Assembly (NCBI RefSeq): GCF_018129685.1
Contig: NZ_JAFCLG010000004.1
Span: 186,001-250,000, forward strand
From: Bradyrhizobium manausense
GTDB taxonomy: Bacteria > Pseudomonadota > Alphaproteobacteria > Rhizobiales > Xanthobacteraceae
Direction of reading: 5' to 3'
Length of the DNA: 64,000 bases
Positions within the stretch are counted from its first letter, which is position 1. The number at the start of each line of letters is the position of its first letter. Shown here piece after piece: positions 40,388-49,685 of the stretch. Below the pieces are notes generated by a model. That model ran no database searches and was not told where the DNA came from. It saw only the letters and a program-made list of their open reading frames with translations. The position numbers and the translations under genes are program-made.

Positions 40388-40616
40388 GGGATGCTCCAAA
40401 CCGTTCCATCCCCGAGATCGGACCGGCGGCGCGAAATTCCGCGACAGCTCGCGATTGCGCGGCAGCTCACGCGGGTTTCAATGGTTGTGAAGCACGCGTG
40501 AGGGCGGTCTCGTCACAAGCGATCAACTGTTCCGGGAACCCGCATGCGACAAAGCACCGCCGCGTTGTTGCGCGAGCTCGTGCTTAGGATGCAGAGGCAG
40601 CAAGGCGAACATCCGC

Positions 40617-40889
40617 ATGTCCGATCTTCCTGAAGACAGGATCGTCCCGATCCGCGCGTTGCAAGGCGCAAAGCTCGACGCGCGCTTTGACGCGGCGCTT
40701 GCAGATCTCGAAGCGCGCCGTGACGAGATCGTGTGCATCATCTCCCGTCTCACTGAAGGCCTTGAGGTCATCAACGGGGCGGGCACGGATGGATCAGCGC
40801 GATCGGCGCGTGATCTGCTCGATCTCCTGGCGGCGGCCAGAGCCCCGCTCGACGAGGTGTCGGCCATCATCGAGAAGCTGAGATCGTGA
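40617..40889 (+). CDS. Small helical hypothetical protein
   Basis: A 90-residue acidic protein with heptad-like helices (DARFDAALADLEARRDEIVCIISRL and DLLDLLAAARAPLDEVSAIIEKL, each under 25 residues of helix). It resembles small coiled-coil partners, but no family is recognised. The ATG at 40617 gives MSDLPEDRIVPIRAL. Coding is supported by composition only. Confidence 0.5.
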   Translation: MSDLPEDRIVPIRALQGAKLDARFDAALADLEARRDEIVCIISRLTEGLEVINGAGTDGSARSARDLLDLLAAARAPLDEVSAIIEKLRS

Positions 40890-40959
40890 TCGAGTTCGCA
40901 ATGTCAGCTTCAGCGCCCGCAGCTGGCTCGCCCGGCGCGCCGGCGCAATCCTGGCTGCT

Positions 40960-41150
40960 CCGCCGGGCAAAACGCCTGGCTATCAGCGCCGCTCCCGGAG
41001 GGGCAGGCCCGGTCCGTCAAAATATTCCATTTTCCCGAAATTCGAAGGGTCGTAGCGAACCGCCGCCCGGCCTTCCCGGCGCCCTCGGCATTCAAGGGGG
41101 CGGAACGAGCCGCATAACTCGGGCCGATCAGGCCGCAAGACTGCCAGATC
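40960..41150. repeat. Possible dispersed intergenic repeat
   Basis: The stretch upstream of the 3-hydroxybutyryl-CoA dehydrogenase gene is open in frames on both strands, but neither looks like a folded protein. Its reverse translation ([14 protein letters not shown] and so on) resembles phrases I remember from many spurious ORFs scattered through Bradyrhizobium genomes, which would mean a dispersed repeat. This is recollection, not a search result. Confidence 0.3.
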
Positions 41151-41310
41151 ATGCCTCCTGCGAACGGAAAGGCGACTTTATTCTGGCCACGGATGCGCTA
41201 AGGAAGAGCCTGGATGCGGTGCAGCACTCGAGGCGCCGCGGACCGAAATTCAGGTCAAGCCGGGTACGCTGCAAGAGGCCGAACCCGCCCAACGAGAAGG
41301 ACGCGAGGCT

Positions 41311-42162
41311 ATGATCAATACCGTCGGCATCATCGGAGCTGGGACCATGGGCAACGGCATCGCCCAGATCTGCGCCACGGCCGGGCTGTCGGTCGTGATG
41401 GTCGACATCTCCGACGCGGCGGTGAACCGCGGCATCTCGACCGTCAGCGGCAGCCTCGAGCGCCTGGTCAAGAAGGAGAAGATGTCGCCGGCAGACCGCG
41501 ATGCAACGCTCAAGCGCATCACCGGCACGACCGACCGGGCCAAGCTGGCGGACTGCGATCTCGTCATCGAGGCCGCGACCGAGAATGAAGAGCTGAAGGT
41601 CAAGATCCTGAAAGATCTCTGCGCCACGCTGTCGCCGCGCACGCTGGTTGCCACCAACACCTCCTCGATCTCGATCACCAAGCTTGCGGCAGCGACCGAT
41701 CGCCCGGATCGCTTCATCGGCATGCACTTCTTCAACCCGGTGCCTGTGATGCAGCTGCTGGAACTCATCCGGGGCTTGCAGACCTCGGACGAGACCCACG
41801 CCAAGGCGCTCGATTTCGCCCAGCGCGTCGGCAAGGTGGCGATCACGGCCAAGAACAGCCCGGGCTTCGCCGTCAACCGCATCCTGTGCCCGATGATCAA
41901 CGAGGCGATCTTCGCGCTCCAGGAAGGCATCGCGACCGCCGAGGAGATCGACGCTGGCATGAAGCTCGGCTGCAACCATCCGATCGGGCCGCTGGCGCTG
42001 GCCGATCTGGTCGGCCTCGACACCATGCTGTCGGTGATGGAGGTCTTCTATAAGGGCTTCAACGATCCCAAATACCGTCCGGCCCCCTTGCTCAAGGAAA
42101 TGGTCGATGCCGGCCATCTCGGCCGCAAGACCGGGCAGGGGTTCTATAGCTACGGGGCGTGA
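41311..42162 (+). CDS. hbdA: 3-hydroxybutyryl-CoA dehydrogenase
   Basis: A 283-residue NAD(P)-dependent 3-hydroxyacyl-CoA dehydrogenase. The Rossmann motif [12 protein letters not shown] starts at residue 7. [28 protein letters not shown] (with the catalytic histidine) and the C-terminal [16 protein letters not shown] are characteristic of the short, single-function HBD enzymes. It interconverts acetoacetyl-CoA and 3-hydroxybutyryl-CoA and may serve polyhydroxybutyrate or butyrate metabolism. No thiolase or PHB gene is next to it; it stands alone. Confidence 0.92.
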   Translation: MINTVGIIGAGTMGNGIAQICATAGLSVVMVDISDAAVNRGISTVSGSLERLVKKEKMSPADRDATLKRITGTTDRAKLADCDLVIEAATENEELKVKILKDLCATLSPRTLVATNTSSISITKLAAATDRPDRFIGMHFFNPVPVMQLLELIRGLQTSDETHAKALDFAQRVGKVAITAKNSPGFAVNRILCPMINEAIFALQEGIATAEEIDAGMKLGCNHPIGPLALADLVGLDTMLSVMEVFYKGFNDPKYRPAPLLKEMVDAGHLGRKTGQGFYSYGA

Positions 42163-42188
42163 TCTCGTAGTCGCTACAACGACGGTGC

Positions 42189-42280
42189 CGTAGGGTGGGC
42201 AAAGCGCAAGCGTGCCCACGCATTTTCGCGATGGAGAGAGATGGTGGGCACGGCGCAAGCGCGCCTTTGCCCACCCTACG
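42189..42280. repeat. Inverted intergenic repeat (about 92 bp)
   Basis: Outer arms CGTAGGGTGGGCAAA (42189-42203) and TTTGCCCACCCTACG (42266-42280) are perfect reverse complements, and the inner parts (CAAGCGTGCCCAC / GTGGGCACGGCGCAAGCG) are also partly complementary. Sequences of this type are common between genes in Bradyrhizobium. The RNA would fold into a long hairpin and may end the upstream transcript. Confidence 0.75.
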
Positions 42281-42432
42281 ATACTGATCAAGACGCGGGC
42301 GCCCGGCTAGAAACGTCCGCCACTCCATCCCGCGATTTGCGCTGCGACAAAGACGTCGCGCGCAATTGGCCCGACAAGGTCGAACGGGCGGCTCGCGGGA
42401 ACGCGGGAACAACGAAACGGACAAAGAACGAC

Positions 42433-42897
42433 ATGTCGGATCGACTGAAGGCCGAGCGCGAAGCGGCGGCCGCGCGGCGAAACCTGCTGACCCAGGACGC
42501 GATCGAGCGCACCGGGATTACCGAGGAGATGATCGGGGAACTCGTCACCCGCTTCTACGGACGCGTGCGCGAGGATGCGCTGCTCGGGCCCGTGTTCGCA
42601 TCGGTGCAAAATTGGGACGAGCATCTCGCCAAGCTCAAGGACTTCTGGTCGTCGGTGGCGCTGATGAGCGGGCGTTATCACGGCTCGCCGATGCGGGCGC
42701 ACATGCCGCTGAGCCTCTCCGGCGATCACTTCGACCGCTGGCTCGATTTGTTCGAGCAGACCGCACGCGAAGTCTGTCCGCTGCCGGCCGCCCACCTCTT
42801 CATCGACAGGGCGCGCCGCATCGCCGACAGTTTTGAGATGGCGTCGGCGACCATCGCGGGCCGGATCGCATCGCCGCGCCACGTGCTCAGATCCTGA
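42433..42897 (+). CDS. Group III truncated haemoglobin
   Basis: A 154-residue haem protein of the trHb3 class. The core includes MIGELVTRFYGRVREDALLG, GPVFASVQNWDEHLAKLKDFW and the proximal-histidine region HMPLSLSGDHFDRWLDLFEQ. The start at ATG 42433 gives MSDRLKAEREAAAARRNLL. Group III globins are thought to handle nitric oxide or oxygen; the specific role is unknown. It has its own short transcription unit after an inverted repeat. Confidence 0.88.
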   Translation: MSDRLKAEREAAAARRNLLTQDAIERTGITEEMIGELVTRFYGRVREDALLGPVFASVQNWDEHLAKLKDFWSSVALMSGRYHGSPMRAHMPLSLSGDHFDRWLDLFEQTAREVCPLPAAHLFIDRARRIADSFEMASATIAGRIASPRHVLRS

Positions 42898-43162
42898 CAT
42901 ACAAAATTCCTGCTCAATGAACGTGCAGCTGAATGGTCTTGCGGTTGCGTCGCGCCGCCGACAACGCGCTGCACCAATTCCCGCATCATCGGTCTGATCT
43001 GCAAAATCATCATGCCGATCGCGCGGCATGACGTTGAAAGGACAAAAACGCGTTTGAATGCGTGCCATCGTGTTCAATCAAAGCGAGTAAAGCCATATTG
43101 ATGCACTGCGGCGCCAATCCTTCGCCTTCATTTCGGCAGAGTTCCAGCGCCTGCTGGCGTGC

Positions 43163-43810
43163 ATGTCGAATGGATCGTCCAACATCGCATCGTCATTCTC
43201 CGACAACATTGCGGAAGCTGAATCCCGCGCGGAGCAAACGCGGCGCGCGCTGCTGCTCGGTGCGCTCGCCACCACCGCGTGTCTCGGCTGTTCCGCGCCC
43301 GTGCGTGCGGGCGAAGATCCGCCGGGCTCGGACGAGCGGCCGCAAAAGGGCGATGTGCTTGTGTTTTCCGAAGGCGACAGGGAAGGCAAGCTCATCACTG
43401 CAGCCGATCTGCCGCGCGGCGGGCCGCCTGTCCACGCCTGGCCGCAGGATCCCAAGACGTCAGTGGTGCGCAGCGGCTCGCGGCTCAACGAGCTGCTGAT
43501 CGTCAACCTCGATCCCGCCTCGCTCGACGATGCGACGCGCGCTCGCGCCGTCGATGGCATCCTCGCCTATTCGGCGATCTGCGCCCATGCCGGCTGTCCC
43601 GTCACCGCGTGGGTCAAGAGCGATGTTGGCGACATCGAAGTGTTCAAATGCATGTGCCACAACTCCGAATACGATCCGCGCGCGGGTGCGCAAGTGGTGT
43701 TCGGGCCAGCGCCGCGGCGGCTTGCCGCACTGCCGCTGGCGCTCGCTGGCGGCTCGCTCAGCGTCGCAGGTGGCTTCGTTGGAAAGGTAGGTGGCGCGCA
43801 GCCGGGATGA
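43163..43810 (+). CDS. Tat-exported Rieske-type [2Fe-2S] protein
   Basis: A 215-residue Rieske protein. The N-terminal twin-arginine stretch TRRALLLGALATTACLGCSA suggests Tat export, perhaps with lipidation at the LGC box. Cluster motifs are CAHAGC (Cys140, His142, Cys145) and CMCHNS (Cys163, Cys165, His166), the standard CxHxGC/CxCHxS pair. The next gene, on the same strand 122 bases downstream, is a PQQ-dependent dehydrogenase, so this protein may carry electrons from it. It is not embedded in a cytochrome bc1 operon, which argues against the respiratory Rieske subunit. The start at 43163 is tentative. Confidence 0.82.
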   Translation: MSNGSSNIASSFSDNIAEAESRAEQTRRALLLGALATTACLGCSAPVRAGEDPPGSDERPQKGDVLVFSEGDREGKLITAADLPRGGPPVHAWPQDPKTSVVRSGSRLNELLIVNLDPASLDDATRARAVDGILAYSAICAHAGCPVTAWVKSDVGDIEVFKCMCHNSEYDPRAGAQVVFGPAPRRLAALPLALAGGSLSVAGGFVGKVGGAQPG

Positions 43811-43932
43811 TTGACGGCGCGGGATGTGCCCGCGTCATCAAAGGTCGCATCCGCCGAGAAGCGGATTTGGGACGAACGACAAGAATTCAAAATTCAAAAC
43901 AAGAATTCAATCGGATGAAAAGGGGAACGTCC

Positions 43933-45705
43933 ATGAAAAGGTCCAGGAAAACGTCAAAGAAAACGTCAACGAAAACGTACGTGACCAGGAAGCAATTGCT
44001 GCTGTCCGGCTTCGTCGCCTTCACTTGTGTCGCCTCGACCGCTGCCGTCGCCGGCCCGATCGAGAGCTATTCGCCCGTCACTCAGGAGCGCCTGGAGAAT
44101 CCGGAACCCGGCAACTGGATGCTCTATCGACGTACCTATGACGGGCAGGGCTTTAGCCCGCTCGACCAGATCAACACCTCGAACGTCAAGGATCTCACGC
44201 CGGTCTGGACGTTTGCCACCGGCGTCGTCGAAGGTCACGAGGCGCCGCCGATCGTCAACAATGGCGTGATGTTCGTGGCAACGCCGATGGGGCAGGTGAT
44301 CGCGCTGAACGCGAAGACCGGCGACGAGTACTGGCGCTACAAGCGGCAGCTCCCGGACGATCTGTTTCAGCTGCATCCGACCAGTCGCGGCGTCGGCCTG
44401 TGGCAGGACAAGCTCTATCTCGCCACCACTGATGATCATGTGGTCGCGCTCGACGCCAAGACCGGCAAGGTAGCGTGGGATACCAAGGTGCAGGATTACA
44501 AGAAGGGTCAGTACATGACCCTGATGCCGCTGATCGTCGACGGCAAGGTCATCGTCGGCGGTTCCGGCGGCGAGTTCGGTGTGCGCGGTTATGTCGCCGC
44601 CTTCGATGCCAAGGACGGCAAGGAGCTGTGGCGCACCTACACCATCCCCGGCGAGGGCGAGCCCGGTCATGATACCTGGCAGGGCGACGACTGGAAGAAT
44701 GGCGGCGGCTCGGCCTGGATGACCGGCACTTACGACAAGGACACCAAGACGATCTATTGGGGCGTCGGCAACGCGGCACCTTGGCCTGGCGAGATGCATC
44801 CCGGCGACAATCTCTACACCTCGTCGGTGATTGCGCTCGATCCCGGCAACGGTAAGATCAAGACCTATCATCAGTATCACCAGAACGATTCCTGGGACTG
44901 GGACGAGGTCGACGCGCCGATGCTGATTGATCTTCAGCGCGACGGTCGCAGCATCAAGAGCCTGGTCCATCCCGGCCGCGATGCGATCTTCTGGGTGCTC
45001 GAGCGTACACCGACCAGGATCAACTACGTCGCCGGCTGGCCGTTCGTCTCCACCGATGTCTGGAAGGGCATCGACGAGAACGGCAAGCCGATCCTTGATC
45101 CCGATCACAAGCCTGTTGTCGGCAAGCGCGTCGAGTTCTGCCCGTCATTGTGGGGCGGCAAGGACTGGCCGTCGGCGGCCTACAGCCAGAAGACCGGCCT
45201 CGTCTATGTCCCCGCCAACGAGAACTTCTGCGGCGGTTTCACCGGCGAGAAGATCCCCCTCAAGCCCGGCGAACTCTGGCTCGGCACCAAGCCGGAAGAC
45301 ATTGGCCTGAAGGCCAAGCCGGGCGCCGATCATTTCGGCGAGCTCCAGGCCTGGGATCCTGCGACGGGCAAGAAGGTATGGCAGCACAATTTCCCGAAGT
45401 CGCAGCTGTTCGGCTCGGTGACGGCCACCGCCGGCGATCTTGTGTTCGCCGGCGGCACCAACGACCGCAACTTCCGCGCCTTCAACGCCCGGAACGGCGA
45501 GCTGTTGTGGGAGCAGAAGACCAACTCCGGGATCATGGGCATGCCGATGTCCTATGAGATCGACGGCACGCAATACATCGCGATCCAGTCGGGCTGGGGC
45601 GTGGACGCGCAACGCATCCAGGATGCGCTCGCGACCAACAATATCGGCATCGAGTCCAACGTGCCGCAAGGCGGCGTGATCTGGGTGTTCGCGCTGAAGA
45701 AATAA
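43933..45705 (+). CDS. PQQ-dependent alcohol dehydrogenase without the vicinal disulfide
   Basis: A 590-residue periplasmic quinoprotein with an eight-bladed propeller. The signal peptide has a very basic n-region and ends near AAVAG (40). Metal/PQQ residues include Glu214 (GSGGEFGV) and the Asp322-Trp-Asp324 pair; the second Asp is the marker of lanthanide-dependent enzymes. The adjacent cysteine pair that contacts PQQ in methanol and ethanol dehydrogenases is absent: that loop reads DLFQLHPTSRG. The ATG at 43933 is preceded by AGGGGAAC; an in-frame ATG lies six codons upstream. Its substrate is unknown. The Rieske gene is upstream, a strong terminator downstream. Confidence 0.87.
   Translation: MKRSRKTSKKTSTKTYVTRKQLLLSGFVAFTCVASTAAVAGPIESYSPVTQERLENPEPGNWMLYRRTYDGQGFSPLDQINTSNVKDLTPVWTFATGVVEGHEAPPIVNNGVMFVATPMGQVIALNAKTGDEYWRYKRQLPDDLFQLHPTSRGVGLWQDKLYLATTDDHVVALDAKTGKVAWDTKVQDYKKGQYMTLMPLIVDGKVIVGGSGGEFGVRGYVAAFDAKDGKELWRTYTIPGEGEPGHDTWQGDDWKNGGGSAWMTGTYDKDTKTIYWGVGNAAPWPGEMHPGDNLYTSSVIALDPGNGKIKTYHQYHQNDSWDWDEVDAPMLIDLQRDGRSIKSLVHPGRDAIFWVLERTPTRINYVAGWPFVSTDVWKGIDENGKPILDPDHKPVVGKRVEFCPSLWGGKDWPSAAYSQKTGLVYVPANENFCGGFTGEKIPLKPGELWLGTKPEDIGLKAKPGADHFGELQAWDPATGKKVWQHNFPKSQLFGSVTATAGDLVFAGGTNDRNFRAFNARNGELLWEQKTNSGIMGMPMSYEIDGTQYIAIQSGWGVDAQRIQDALATNNIGIESNVPQGGVIWVFALKK
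43947..43982 (+). repeat. Three 12-nt tandem repeats inside the signal peptide region
   Basis: Units GAAAACGTCAAA, GAAAACGTCAAC and GAAAACGTACGT lie head to tail at the 5' end of the PQQ dehydrogenase gene and encode its Lys/Thr-rich n-region. Copy number could change without a frameshift, altering the charge of the signal peptide. Confidence 0.6.
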
Positions 45706-45751
45706 GCTCCGCAGGCGGATCGAGAGACGCGGAGCAGCGGGGGGTGGCGAG

Positions 45752-45781
45752 TGCGGCGGACGGCAACGTCCGCCGCATTTT
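45752..45781 (+). terminator. Rho-independent terminator of the PQQ dehydrogenase gene
   Basis: An 11-bp perfect stem TGCGGCGGACG/CGTCCGCCGCA with a GCAA tetraloop is followed by TTTT. It lies 46 bases after the stop codon. Confidence 0.85.
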
Positions 45782-45794
45782 CGCGCCACAAACT

Positions 45795-45881
45795 CGTCAT
45801 GCCCGGGCTTGTCCCGGGCATCCACGTTCTCAGTGCTGCGGAAAAGAGTCGTGGATGGCCGGGACAAGCCCGGCCATGACG
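45795..45881. repeat. Inverted intergenic repeat (about 87 bp)
   Basis: Left arm 45795-45826 (starts CGTCATGCCCGGGCTTGTCC) and right arm 45850-45881 (ends GGGACAAGCCCGGCCATGACG without its first bases) are near-perfect reverse complements over 32 bases. This CGTCATGGCCGGGCTTGTCCCGG type repeat is familiar from Bradyrhizobium intergenic regions. It lies between two convergent genes. Confidence 0.75.
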
Positions 45882-45909
45882 GAGGGAGTAGGTTGGTCCG
45901 TGAAGAACA

Positions 45910-46173
45910 CTATTTCCCCTCGCGTTCCACCTTGTCCTTCTCCGCTTGGTTCATCTCGCGAACCTTCGGATCGCTGGGGCTCTGCCCGGTCGTCTGGGTC
46001 GTCGTGGCGGGCGGGGCGCTTGCGTTGGGGAGCGAGCTCTGCTCCGGCGTGGTGGGGCGCGTCGCCGTCGTCGGCGGCGTGGTGTTGCTGTTCTGGGCGA
46101 ACGCGGCTGCAGTGGTCAGAAGAAAGGCGCTCGACAGCAGCGAGACTGCGAGCGCCCTGGGGATACTGATCAT
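45910..46173 (-). CDS. Small secreted Thr/Pro-rich hypothetical protein
   Basis: An 87-residue protein with a signal peptide ([17 protein letters not shown]) and a low-complexity mature part rich in Thr, Pro, Ser and Gln, ending in a charged helix ([16 protein letters not shown]). No family recognised. The clean signal peptide supports a real gene. Confidence 0.6.
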   Translation of the reverse strand: MISIPRALAVSLLSSAFLLTTAAAFAQNSNTTPPTTATRPTTPEQSSLPNASAPPATTTQTTGQSPSDPKVREMNQAEKDKVEREGK

Positions 46174-46226
46174 CGATCTGCTCCTGTCAGATCGAAGAGA
46201 AACGGCGCGAGGCCGCGTCCGTTCCT

Positions 46227-48539
46227 TTACGCCTCCAATTGCTTGCCGATCGGGAGCGCGCGGATGCGCTTGCCGGTCGCGGCGAAGATGGCGTTCATCA
46301 GCGCCGGCGCGAACGGCGGCACGCCGGGTTCGCCGACGCCGCTTGGCGGCGTGTCCGGTGCCGGCGGGACGATATGGACATTGGTCACCAGCGGAGCCTC
46401 GTCCATCCTGACGACCTGGAAGTCGTCAAAATTCTTCTGCTGCACCTTGCCGTCCTTGAAGGTGACTGCGCCATATTTGGCGAGGCTCAGGCCCATGATC
46501 GCCGCGCCCTCGATCTGCGAGGCGATGCGTTCGGGGTTGACATAGGTGCCGCAGTCGATCGCGGTGTCGACCCGCGGGACCGACAGCTTGCCCTTGTCGT
46601 CGACGGCCACCTCGACGATGGTCGCGATATAGCTGACGAAGCTGCGGTGCACGGCGATGCCGAGACCGTGGCCCTTCGGAACCTGACGGCCCCATTCCCC
46701 CTTCTCGGCGACCAGCTCGACCACCTTGCGCAGGCGCGCGGTGTCGATCGGGTAGCTGTCATAGGGCTCGCCGTAGTTCCAGAGGTCCTTGACGTTGGGC
46801 TTGACGATGCGGGGACTTCCAATCAACGCAAGGAGCGTCTCCTTCTGGTCGCGTCCGGTCGCGTTCGCGATCTCGCCGACCATCGATTGCACCGCGAAGG
46901 CGCGAGGGATGTTCGAGACCGAGCGGAACCAGCCGATGCGGGTGAACGCCGCGGCTTCCGGGTTCTCGCAGGAGATGTTGGCGATCTCGAACGGCATGTC
47001 GACGAGGCCCATGCCGAGCTCGAACGCCGCGGCGTGATTGGCGCCTGCCGCGAAGGTCGAGGCGATGGTCGGAGCCACGCTGCGGTGGCGCCAGGCGATC
47101 ACCTTGCCGTCCTTGTCGAGACCCGCCTCGATCCGTTCCACCGAGACGGTGTGCAGGAAGTCGTGATGGAGGTCGTCCTCGCGCGTCCACTGCACCTTCA
47201 CCGGTGCGCCAAGCTCCTTCGACAGCAGCGCGGCCTCGAGCGCAAAATCGCATTTCGACTTGCGGCCGAAACCACCGCCGAGCAGCGTCACGTTGACAGT
47301 CACGTTGGCCTCGGGAATCCCGAGCGTCTTGGCGACGTCCTCGCGGGTGCCGCCGGGGCTCTGCACCGGCGCCCAGATCTCCGCCTTGTCGCCTTTGACG
47401 TCGGCGACCGCGACCGGCGGTTCCATGCTGACATGGGCAAGGTGCGGCAGATAATATTCGCCTGTTACGACCTTGTCGGCCGTCTTCAGCGCGGCGTCCG
47501 CATCGCCCTCCCTGCGTACGACGAGACCCGGCTTGCGCGAAGCCTCCTCGAGGTCCTTGCGGTAGGCTACCGAGTTGTATCTGCCGTTGGCCCCGTCATC
47601 CCAGACCAGCTTGAGCGCATCGCGGCCCTTGATTGCGGCGCCGGTGTTGCGCGCGATGACGGCGACACCGCCCAGCGGCTGGAATTTCGATGGCCACGGC
47701 CAGCCTTGAACCTTCATCACCTTCTCGACGCCGGATACTTTCAACGCCGCGTCCGGATCGAACGAGGTGAGCTTGCCGCCGGTGACCGGCGGGCGCGCGA
47801 TCACGGCGTATTTCATGCCTGGCAGGCGCACGTCGGCGCCGTAGCGGGCCTTGCCGGTGGTGATGTCGTGGAGATCGACGATGCTGACCTGGCCCTTGCC
47901 GAGATAGCGGAAATCCTTGGGGTCTTTCAGCTTGAGGCCTTCGATGCTGGGCACCGATTCCTTGGCGGCGTCGGCAGCTAGCTCGCCGAAGCCGAGCTTG
48001 CGTCCGCTCGCGCTGTGGACGACCTCGTGATTGACCGCCTTCACCTCGGTCGCCGGCACGTTCCAGCGCTTGGCGGCGGCCTGTTCCAGCATCGTGCGGG
48101 CGGAGGCGCCGATCTGGCGCATCGGGATCAGATAGTGCCGCGTGCTGCGCGAGCCGTCGGTGTCCTGGTTGCCGAACTTGACCTCGTCGCCGTGCGCCTG
48201 CTGCACCCTGACCTTCGACCAGTCGGCCTCCATCTCCTCGGCGACGATCAGCGGCAGGCTGGTGCGCACGCCGGTGCCCATCTCGGAACGGTGGGCGAGG
48301 ATGGTGACGGTGCCGTCGGGCGCGACCGCGACGAACACGCGCGGATCGACCACGACGCCATGCGGCATCTTGCCGGCGCCGGTCTCGTAGGCGAACGCCT
48401 GGCGCGTCATCACGGGTGCGGCGAGCACGAAGCCGCCGGTGACGCCAAGCCCTTTCAGGATACTGCGGCGCGAGACCTTCTCGACCTTGATGTTCTTTTC
48501 GAAGCCACGGAGCTTGCCAGGTTTGTCGATGAAATTCAT
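46227..48539 (-). CDS. Tat-exported molybdenum hydroxylase, large subunit (IorB/aldehyde oxidoreductase type)
   Basis: A 770-residue molybdopterin-cytosine-dinucleotide-type large subunit of the xanthine dehydrogenase family. The N-terminus carries a Tat motif SRRSILKG (23-30), unusual for cytoplasmic xanthine dehydrogenases but typical of isoquinoline 1-oxidoreductase-like periplasmic enzymes. [14 protein letters not shown] binds the cofactor, and the catalytic glutamate is Glu737 in GVGEPGVPP. It pairs with the [2Fe-2S] subunit encoded one base upstream. Lying among alcohol dehydrogenase genes, it may oxidise the aldehydes they make; the true substrate is unknown. Confidence 0.85.
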   Translation of the reverse strand: MNFIDKPGKLRGFEKNIKVEKVSRRSILKGLGVTGGFVLAAPVMTRQAFAYETGAGKMPHGVVVDPRVFVAVAPDGTVTILAHRSEMGTGVRTSLPLIVAEEMEADWSKVRVQQAHGDEVKFGNQDTDGSRSTRHYLIPMRQIGASARTMLEQAAAKRWNVPATEVKAVNHEVVHSASGRKLGFGELAADAAKESVPSIEGLKLKDPKDFRYLGKGQVSIVDLHDITTGKARYGADVRLPGMKYAVIARPPVTGGKLTSFDPDAALKVSGVEKVMKVQGWPWPSKFQPLGGVAVIARNTGAAIKGRDALKLVWDDGANGRYNSVAYRKDLEEASRKPGLVVRREGDADAALKTADKVVTGEYYLPHLAHVSMEPPVAVADVKGDKAEIWAPVQSPGGTREDVAKTLGIPEANVTVNVTLLGGGFGRKSKCDFALEAALLSKELGAPVKVQWTREDDLHHDFLHTVSVERIEAGLDKDGKVIAWRHRSVAPTIASTFAAGANHAAAFELGMGLVDMPFEIANISCENPEAAAFTRIGWFRSVSNIPRAFAVQSMVGEIANATGRDQKETLLALIGSPRIVKPNVKDLWNYGEPYDSYPIDTARLRKVVELVAEKGEWGRQVPKGHGLGIAVHRSFVSYIATIVEVAVDDKGKLSVPRVDTAIDCGTYVNPERIASQIEGAAIMGLSLAKYGAVTFKDGKVQQKNFDDFQVVRMDEAPLVTNVHIVPPAPDTPPSGVGEPGVPPFAPALMNAIFAATGKRIRALPIGKQLEA

Positions 48540-48540
48540 G

Positions 48541-48993
48541 TCACACTCCCGTCGATGCGAGATGGACGGCGTTTTCGATCCGCTGGTAGCAGCCGCAGCG
48601 GCAGATGTTCCCGGCCATCGCCTCGCGGATCTGGTCGTGCGACGGCTTTGGATTCTCCATCAGCAGCGCGGCGGCCTGCATGATCTGGCCGGCCTGGCAG
48701 AAGCCGCATTGGGGAACGTTGACCTGACGCCAGGCCTTCTGGACGGGATGATCGCCATCCGGATGCAGGCCCTCGATCGTGGTGACCTCGCGCCCCGCGA
48801 CGTCGTTGATCGAGGTGATGCAGGAGCGCACCGCTTCCTTGTCGACGATGACGGTGCAGGCGCCGCACAGGGCCTGGCCACAGCCGAACTTGGTGCCGGT
48901 CAGCCCGGCTTCGTCGCGCAGGAACCAGAGTAGCGGGAGATCCGGGTCGCCGTCCCAGCTCTGTTCCTGGCCGTTGATCTTCACCTTGATCAT
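48541..48993 (-). CDS. [2Fe-2S] small subunit of the molybdenum hydroxylase (IorA type)
   Basis: A 150-residue ferredoxin-like subunit with two clusters: Cys38, Cys43, Cys46 and Cys58 ([10 protein letters not shown] ... C) and Cys96, Cys99, Cys131 and Cys133 ([13 protein letters not shown]). It has no signal peptide, so it should be exported together with the Tat-bearing large subunit. There is one base between the stop of this gene and the start of the large subunit. Electrons probably pass to a cytochrome c. Confidence 0.9.
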   Translation of the reverse strand: MIKVKINGQEQSWDGDPDLPLLWFLRDEAGLTGTKFGCGQALCGACTVIVDKEAVRSCITSINDVAGREVTTIEGLHPDGDHPVQKAWRQVNVPQCGFCQAGQIMQAAALLMENPKPSHDQIREAMAGNICRCGCYQRIENAVHLASTGV

Positions 48994-49685
48994 GATCGTC
49001 CCTCGCTCTTCATAAGCTTGTTGATTTCACCGTTGCCGAGTTCAGTCGGCGCAATGTCCGTTGCGTCGTGTGACTGCATTCCTGCCCTTCGTCCCGCGCG
49101 GGCAGGTCCCGGCAGGAAGCTGGAATGCGAATCGTGATGTCCTGAAGTGCTCGATACCTCCCGTTTTGTTCTTGATTGATTGAACTCGCGCGGCATCGTG
49201 ACGACGCGATCGTAGCAGGAAACGCGCCGGACCGGTCTTCACAGCCAAGTGTCTTGACCAGCGTGTTCTTGATCAGCGTGTTCTTGATCAGCTGTTCTCG
49301 ACGTGAACAGGTTGCATCTGCCATTTGTCAAAAGCAGGGCGTGGCAAGGCGTCGCGCGACAGGCAATCACGAAATCCAAGCATTAAAAATCCAAGCATTG
49401 AAAAAAGCTTCGTCCGCCAGAGGGACTGCGCGGACGAAGCAGTCGTCCTCAGTCGAGGGAGGGAGAAACGCAGAGCGCGCTGACTTCAAGATGGAAGAAG
49501 GCGGCACTGCGCAGTCATTCAGAAACCAGGACTGAGGGAGCGAAACGCGCTCGCATACGCAAGGTGCATGAGCGGCAGAGCAGCCGCGATCATTCGCGGG
49601 CCGCACCCGTCCGCCCCGCTGGCGAGCAGCGAGCGGACGGGCAATCGTCTTGCGGCCTTCTTGCGGCCTTGCTCGGGTGGCCTTC
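48994..49685. other. Long intergenic region with short tandem repeats
   Basis: About 690 bases between the molybdenum hydroxylase operon and gfa hold no supported gene. Two kinds of short direct repeat occur, both with a 15-base period: AGCGTGTTCTTGATC twice (49260-49289) and AAATCCAAGCATT twice (49372-49399). The promoter of the hydroxylase operon should lie in the left part; the terminator of the gfa operon is described separately. Confidence 0.5.
49401..49440 (-). terminator. Rho-independent terminator downstream of the xoxF-gfa operon
   Basis: On the minus strand GCTTCGTCCGC and GCGGACGAAGC form an 11-bp perfect stem with a 12-base loop, followed directly by TTTTTT. It lies about 245 bases past the gfa stop. 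Confidence 0.75.

Noticed and set aside
40886..41314. Open frame of 142 codons overlapping the preceding small gene by 4 bases
   Set aside because: Composition is not protein-like, and the opposite strand is equally open with a familiar repeat-derived sequence; more likely a dispersed repeat than a gene.
43279..43932. 218-codon upstream extension of the PQQ dehydrogenase frame
   Set aside because: Overlaps the Rieske gene out of frame; the true start has a ribosome binding site and signal peptide.
46239..47981. Plus-strand open frame of 580 codons
   Set aside because: Antisense to the molybdenum hydroxylase large subunit; sequence lacks hydrophobic core patterns.
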